Origin: CAZBNB01 sp964493245
GTDB taxonomy: Bacteria > Pseudomonadota > Gammaproteobacteria > Legionellales > Legionellaceae
DNA: 7,599 bases
Reading direction: 5' to 3'
NCBI GenBank assembly: GCA_964493245.1
Contig: CAZBNB010000040.1
Coordinates: 1-7,599, forward strand
The position numbers were made by a program, and so were the translations under genes. The stretch's first letter is position 1. The number at the start of each line of letters is the position of its first letter. Shown here piece after piece: positions 5,300-7,599 of the stretch. A model generated the notes under the pieces. The model was given only the letters and a program-made list of their open reading frames with translations, was not told the origin of the DNA and did no database searches.

Positions 5300-5392
5300 T
5301 CATTGCGAAGCAGGTTCAAGAGAATTAATGTAATCTGGTACAGGGTAATCCCCCAATTTTGCAGCTTTTTTGACGACAGTTATAACGTTAGC
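5300..5392 (-). pseudogene. 31-codon coding-like remnant downstream of the dehydrogenase
   Basis: After a TAA at 5393-5395 the minus strand reads ANVITVVKKAAKLG, DYPVPDYINSLEPASQ and then TGA (5300-5302). The composition looks like the C-terminus of a real protein, with a helix, a Pro/Tyr-rich turn and a polar tail, but there is no start codon or Shine-Dalgarno. I do not recognise the family. It lies 19 bp beyond the dehydrogenase stop codon and reads the same way, so it may be what is left of the next gene in that operon. The interval from 5229 to 5299 shows nothing recognisable. Confidence 0.3.
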
Positions 5393-5400
5393 TTAATCAC

Positions 5401-5416
5401 TAACTTAAATAAGTTA
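5401..5416. repeat. palindrome overlapping the dehydrogenase stop codon
   Basis: TAACTTA and TAAGTTA flank two bases. On the minus strand the first three bases are the dehydrogenase TAA. The stem is short and AT-only with no T-run, so a terminator role is weak. Confidence 0.3.
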
Positions 5417-6139
5417 ATCAGTAGAAATAGTCGCTCGACAATGAACAACGATTTCTTTGACGCAAGCCTGCGGAGACAGTTGCAACAACCCCTTGATTAT
5501 CTGAAAAATATCATCCGGTTTAATCATTAGGGCCTGAGGTGGATCTTCCAAATGTGAGACCATATCCGTCGCAACGAAACTCGGGCATATCGCCGTCACC
5601 TTTACATTACAAGGTGCTAATTCATTAAATAAACTTTCACTTAACCCTACCAAACCAAATTTAGAGGCAGTGTAAGCACCAATACCAGCATAACCAATTT
5701 TTCCACAAAGAGATGCTAAATTAAAAATATAACCTTGTTGACGTTTTTTCATATGAGGAACAACAGCGTGTAATATATTAAATGCACCAATTAAATTTAC
5801 ATTAATCATGTCATTAAAATCTTTCACACTTTCTAGTGTTCCATCTCGTAAAATTCCAGCATTATTGAACAATACATCAATATGCCCAAATTCTTTAATG
5901 ACGTCCTGAACTGCCTGGTTAACCGAAGTGATATTCGAGACATCACACTCATAAATTAACGGCTCTGAAGATGAAGGAAATTGAGCATTTTCTTTAATTT
6001 CTTTTACTGCTTCCTGAAGTGAAAGTTGGGAGCGTGATAGTAAACAAACACGATAACCTTCTTTTGCCAAACCTAAAGCAACCGCTTTACCAATTCCGCG
6101 AGCGCCAGTAATCAAGGCTACTCTATGTTGATCATTCAT
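5414..6139 (-). CDS. short-chain dehydrogenase/reductase (FabG-like SDR)
   Basis: A 241-residue classical SDR that reduces or oxidises a carbonyl/hydroxyl group with NAD(P)(H). The Rossmann glycine motif is TGARGIG (11-17) and the adenine-ring aspartate is in CDVS (D66). NNAG is at 92-95 and the active-site Asn in NVNL (about 115). The catalytic triad is S143, Y156 and K160 (YTASK). Basic residues in the glycine loop (R14) and after strand two (LLSRS, R36) favour NADP(H). All catalytic residues are present and the length is typical. Start ATG has GGAG 7 bases upstream, and its first 8 bases overlap the stop of a broken upstream frame, which indicates former translational coupling. Substrate is not evident: acyl-ACP, acetoacetyl-CoA or a small ketone are all possible. 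Confidence 0.92.
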   Translation of the reverse strand: MNDQHRVALITGARGIGKAVALGLAKEGYRVCLLSRSQLSLQEAVKEIKENAQFPSSSEPLIYECDVSNITSVNQAVQDVIKEFGHIDVLFNNAGILRDGTLESVKDFNDMINVNLIGAFNILHAVVPHMKKRQQGYIFNLASLCGKIGYAGIGAYTASKFGLVGLSESLFNELAPCNVKVTAICPSFVATDMVSHLEDPPQALMIKPDDIFQIIKGLLQLSPQACVKEIVVHCRATISTD

Positions 6140-6331
6140 CCTTGAACTCCAAATTCAGATTCGTATTAGTAAGATCAATTACGCGCTGATCATACACTTC
6201 AAAGTCAGCTCTATTAGATAATCAAGATCTGTTTTTTTAGTAGACGAAAGCTCAGCCGTTTCGCTTGAAATATGTATTTTTACATAACACCCTAAACTCA
6301 GATATTGAGTATAACAAAGAAAGGTCAAAAT
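6132..6331 (-). pseudogene. frameshifted gene remnant coupled to the SDR start
   Basis: Two minus-strand frames together look coding. The upstream frame (6331 down to 6179) reads ...LGCYVKIHISSETAELS, STKKTDLDYLIE. The downstream frame, open from 6221, reads LSNRADFEVYDQRVIDLTN, TNLNLEFKDE and ends at TGA 6132-6134, inside the SDR start region (an 8-base overlap). Joining them needs a one-base deletion, at about 6210-6221 where DYLI meets NRADFEV. The overlapping stop/start is typical of genes in one operon. There is no clear initiation codon, and I do not recognise the family. It is either a C-terminal fragment or a small gene that has lost its frame. Confidence 0.4.
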
Positions 6332-6340
6332 TTATTGGGG

Positions 6341-6383
6341 TTTGTTGCCATTTGTTATCTTCAACTGCCCCATAAGTGCCCCC
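6341..6383. other. helically phased short repeats upstream of the SDR remnant
   Basis: TTTGTTGCCA is followed directly by TTTGTTATCT (10-bp period), and TGCCCC recurs at 6366-6371 and 6377-6382 (11-bp period). Spacing close to one helical turn suggests protein binding sites, for example integrase arm sites, but no integrase gene is visible. The remainder of 6332-6426 shows no gene or hairpin that I can support. Confidence 0.2.
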
Positions 6384-6426
6384 GAAAAAGCGTCTGATTT
6401 ATTTTTGAGCACATTGTTGAGCCACG

Positions 6427-6509
6427 GTAACTTATATGGACTCATCCTATTTGTGAAGGGCTTTCTACGTTTAACAACTTAAGATAGAGATTGCGTCCAT
6501 ATAAGTTAC
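6427..6509. mobile_element. 83-bp inverted-repeat element (possible TA-target MITE)
   Basis: GTAACTTATATGGAC (6427-6441) and GTCCATATAAGTTAC (6495-6509) are perfect 15-bp inverted repeats about 53 bp apart, with no ORF between them. The TA in the second and third positions at each end would fit a TA target duplication of IS630/Tc1-mariner elements, with the repeat proper beginning ACTTATATGG. A longer flanking duplication is not visible. The element ends 13 bp before the stop codon of the ABM-domain gene, so its hairpin could also lie in that gene's 3' untranslated region. Confidence 0.5.
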
Positions 6510-6521
6510 AACGTCTATATT

Positions 6522-6854
6522 TTATGATTCGTCTAAACCGAAAAGTCTACAGCGCCAATCTTCAACAATAGCAGATTCTTTATTTTCAACATAAACTTTG
6601 AAAAAATTTTTGACATAATCGCTGGCACAATGGATATCAAATGCTTGTACATTGATATATTCTTGAAGCAATATAATTGTATATTTTGATTTACTTGGGG
6701 AGCCAGGATGCGGTATTTGACGAGTGGCATGTGCATTAATACATCCTTCTTCTTTTGCGGTTAATGCCATGATACTTTTCACGAGCTTCCACAATTCTTG
6801 CTCATGACCTTCTTTCGATAACCACTCGGACACAACAAACACATGCTCAGACAT
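6522..6854 (-). CDS. antibiotic biosynthesis monooxygenase (ABM) domain protein, quinol-monooxygenase-like
   Basis: A 110-residue protein of one dimeric alpha/beta-barrel domain. Strand VFVVSEWLSK is followed by the helix EQELWKLVKSIMALTAKEEG and then GCINAHATRQ. The strand KYTIILLQEYIN leads into AFDIHCASDYVKNFF, which holds the conserved His of the family, and a last strand IVEDWRCRLF. YgiN-like relatives oxidise quinols or similar aromatics without cofactor, but many ABM proteins have no known substrate. Length is normal. ATG has GGGAG 6 bases upstream and a consensus-like -10 TATAAT further upstream. Transcribed alone, leftward. It is small and cytosolic, with no signal peptide. Confidence 0.82.
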   Translation of the reverse strand: MSEHVFVVSEWLSKEGHEQELWKLVKSIMALTAKEEGCINAHATRQIPHPGSPSKSKYTIILLQEYINVQAFDIHCASDYVKNFFKVYVENKESAIVEDWRCRLFGLDES

Positions 6855-6875
6855 AATTAGCTCCCAGTTTTTTTA

Positions 6876-6881
6876 ATTATA
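6876..6881 (-). promoter_or_regulatory. -10 element of the ABM-domain gene
   Basis: A perfect TATAAT on the minus strand lies 21 bases upstream of the start codon. No good -35 is found at 16-18 bases, so the promoter is either weak, extended or activator-dependent. Initiation would give a leader of about 14-16 nt that just includes the Shine-Dalgarno. Confidence 0.45.
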
Positions 6882-6926
6882 CCTTAACAAGAATTGAGCT
6901 TTATTGAAAGTTAAACCCTACATTGC

Positions 6927-6949
6927 CAGACCTGCGGTCTGACTTTTTT
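6927..6949 (+). terminator. intrinsic terminator-like hairpin with T-run
   Basis: CAGACC and GGTCTG pair around TGC and are followed by AC and six Ts, on the plus strand. No annotated rightward gene ends here: it lies in the divergent gap between the ABM gene and the acetyltransferase. It may insulate the two promoters or end an unannotated short RNA. Confidence 0.45.
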
Positions 6950-6964
6950 GAATTAAATAGAGAG

Positions 6965-7045
6965 ATGAGATATCTTCGTACTTCAGCAGAAATGGCGTTT
7001 GAAGATGTGATCCTGCCCTGTCTTTACTTTTTCAATTCTGAATAA
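6965..7045 (+). CDS. possible 26-aa leader or small ORF
   Basis: ATG preceded directly by AGAGAG opens a frame encoding MRYLRTSAEMAFEDV, ILPCLYFFNSE, stopping 46 bases before the acetyltransferase ATG. The purine run touches the start codon, so spacing is poor. It could be a short leader peptide or chance. Confidence 0.15.
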   Translation: MRYLRTSAEMAFEDVILPCLYFFNSE

Positions 7046-7091
7046 ATCAATACTATGTATGATACAGAGAAATTATTTTGAGAAATCAATT

Positions 7092-7599
7092 ATGAGAATA
7101 CGTTTTGAGAATCTAAGTTTGCATCACATTGACATTGTTTTTGGTTGGCTTGCAGAGCCTTTTGTTCAGGAGTTTTGGGATAATACGCAAGGTCACAAAA
7201 ACGATATTTTAAATTTTATTCATGGCAGAAAAGAGCCTTCAAATTATTGTGACGGCAAGTATGTTTATTGGATAGCAAGCTGTGATGGTCATCCTTTCGC
7301 AATGCTAATGACGATCGAAGAAACAGCGGAAGATCATATTAATGACATCAAATTAAATCACCTTTCAAAAACAGGCCATACTTACGGCATTGATTATATG
7401 ATTGGGGATAAAAATTATTTTGGTAAAGGCTACGGCGCCAAAACATTAACAGCATTTCTTGATTTTTTCAGGAAAGAATTCGACACATCAGCCGATACAT
7501 TTATAATCGACCCTGCAGCCGATAACCCTAGGGCAAAAAATGTCTACATGAAAGCGGGCTTTCAGCATGTTGCTGACTTTGTAATGTCCGGTGATGTTT
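7092..7599 (+). CDS. GNAT acetyltransferase, AAC(6')-like, 3' end outside window
   Basis: At least 169 residues are visible and the frame is open at the window edge. The N-terminus MRIRFENLSL with HHIDIVFGWLAEPFVQEFW is the opening of the AAC(6')/IucB-type GNATs. The acetyl-CoA loop is NYFGKGYGAKTL (108-119). IIDPAADNPRAKNVYMKAGF (138-157) is the characteristic C-terminal motif in which the DP, N, RA, Y and GF residues are conserved. Such proteins acetylate aminoglycosides or, more widely, siderophore and other small amines; resistance cannot be inferred from this alone. The ATG has only a weak GAG about 9 bases upstream. It is the first rightward gene after the ABM gene and is divergent from it. 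The true end lies beyond base 7599. Confidence 0.85.
   Translation, partial: MRIRFENLSLHHIDIVFGWLAEPFVQEFWDNTQGHKNDILNFIHGRKEPSNYCDGKYVYWIASCDGHPFAMLMTIEETAEDHINDIKLNHLSKTGHTYGIDYMIGDKNYFGKGYGAKTLTAFLDFFRKEFDTSADTFIIDPAADNPRAKNVYMKAGFQHVADFVMSGDV

Noticed and set aside
5303..5530. 75-codon plus-strand frame over the end of the dehydrogenase
   Set aside because: Antisense to the conserved SDR C-terminus and without a Shine-Dalgarno.
6533..6736. 67-codon minus-strand frame inside the ABM gene
   Set aside because: Alternative frame of the ABM-domain protein, which has the correct start, ribosome site and motifs.
1..7599. CRISPR arrays, tRNA or rRNA genes
   Set aside because: No regularly spaced repeats and no cloverleaf or rRNA-like segments were found on either strand.

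Overview
The window is AT-rich bacterial DNA with short intergenic spacers, Shine-Dalgarno-preceded genes and mostly leftward (minus-strand) transcription. Gene content and codon style suggest a gammaproteobacterium of the Legionella type. That assignment is an impression from protein resemblance, not a database result. It reads as an accessory or decaying region: intact single-gene enzymes are interspersed with gene remnants, a frameshifted toxin and two small inverted-repeat elements.

Layout. Positions 65-481 (minus) encode a secreted avidin-family protein with a good promoter. A 174-bp non-coding element (570-743) with 19-bp terminal inverted repeats and a perfect 10-bp target duplication sits between that promoter and the 3' end of ada (769-1836, minus), an intact methylation-damage sensor and repair protein. 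Then come a GNAT acetyltransferase (2119-2562, minus), a Nudix hydrolase (2713-3324, minus) that resembles, from memory, a Nudix module found in some leucyl-tRNA synthetases, and a plus-strand remnant of a pyridoxamine-phosphate-oxidase-like gene (3427-3669). A proline-iminopeptidase-like alpha/beta hydrolase follows (3725-4603, minus).

Positions 4622-5161 hold a ParD/ParE toxin-antitoxin operon. The antitoxin and its promoter/operator are intact. The toxin carries a one-base frameshift and a nonsense codon, so this is an orphan antitoxin. Next is a short-chain dehydrogenase (5414-6139, minus) flanked by two coding-like scraps: a frameshifted reading frame whose stop overlaps the dehydrogenase start, and a 31-codon C-terminal-looking piece downstream. 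Together they look like a collapsed operon. A second inverted-repeat element (about 6427-6509) lies just downstream of an antibiotic-biosynthesis-monooxygenase-fold protein (6522-6854, minus). The window ends inside a rightward AAC(6')-like GNAT acetyltransferase (7092 to beyond 7599).

The genes do not form one pathway. Ada, Nudix, ABM and the acetyltransferases are typical stress or detoxification accessory functions. The most unusual items are the avidin-like protein, which keeps the avidin scaffold and the two cysteines seen in dimeric avidins but has lost the biotin-pocket tryptophans, the short mobile element beside its promoter, and the broken ParE.
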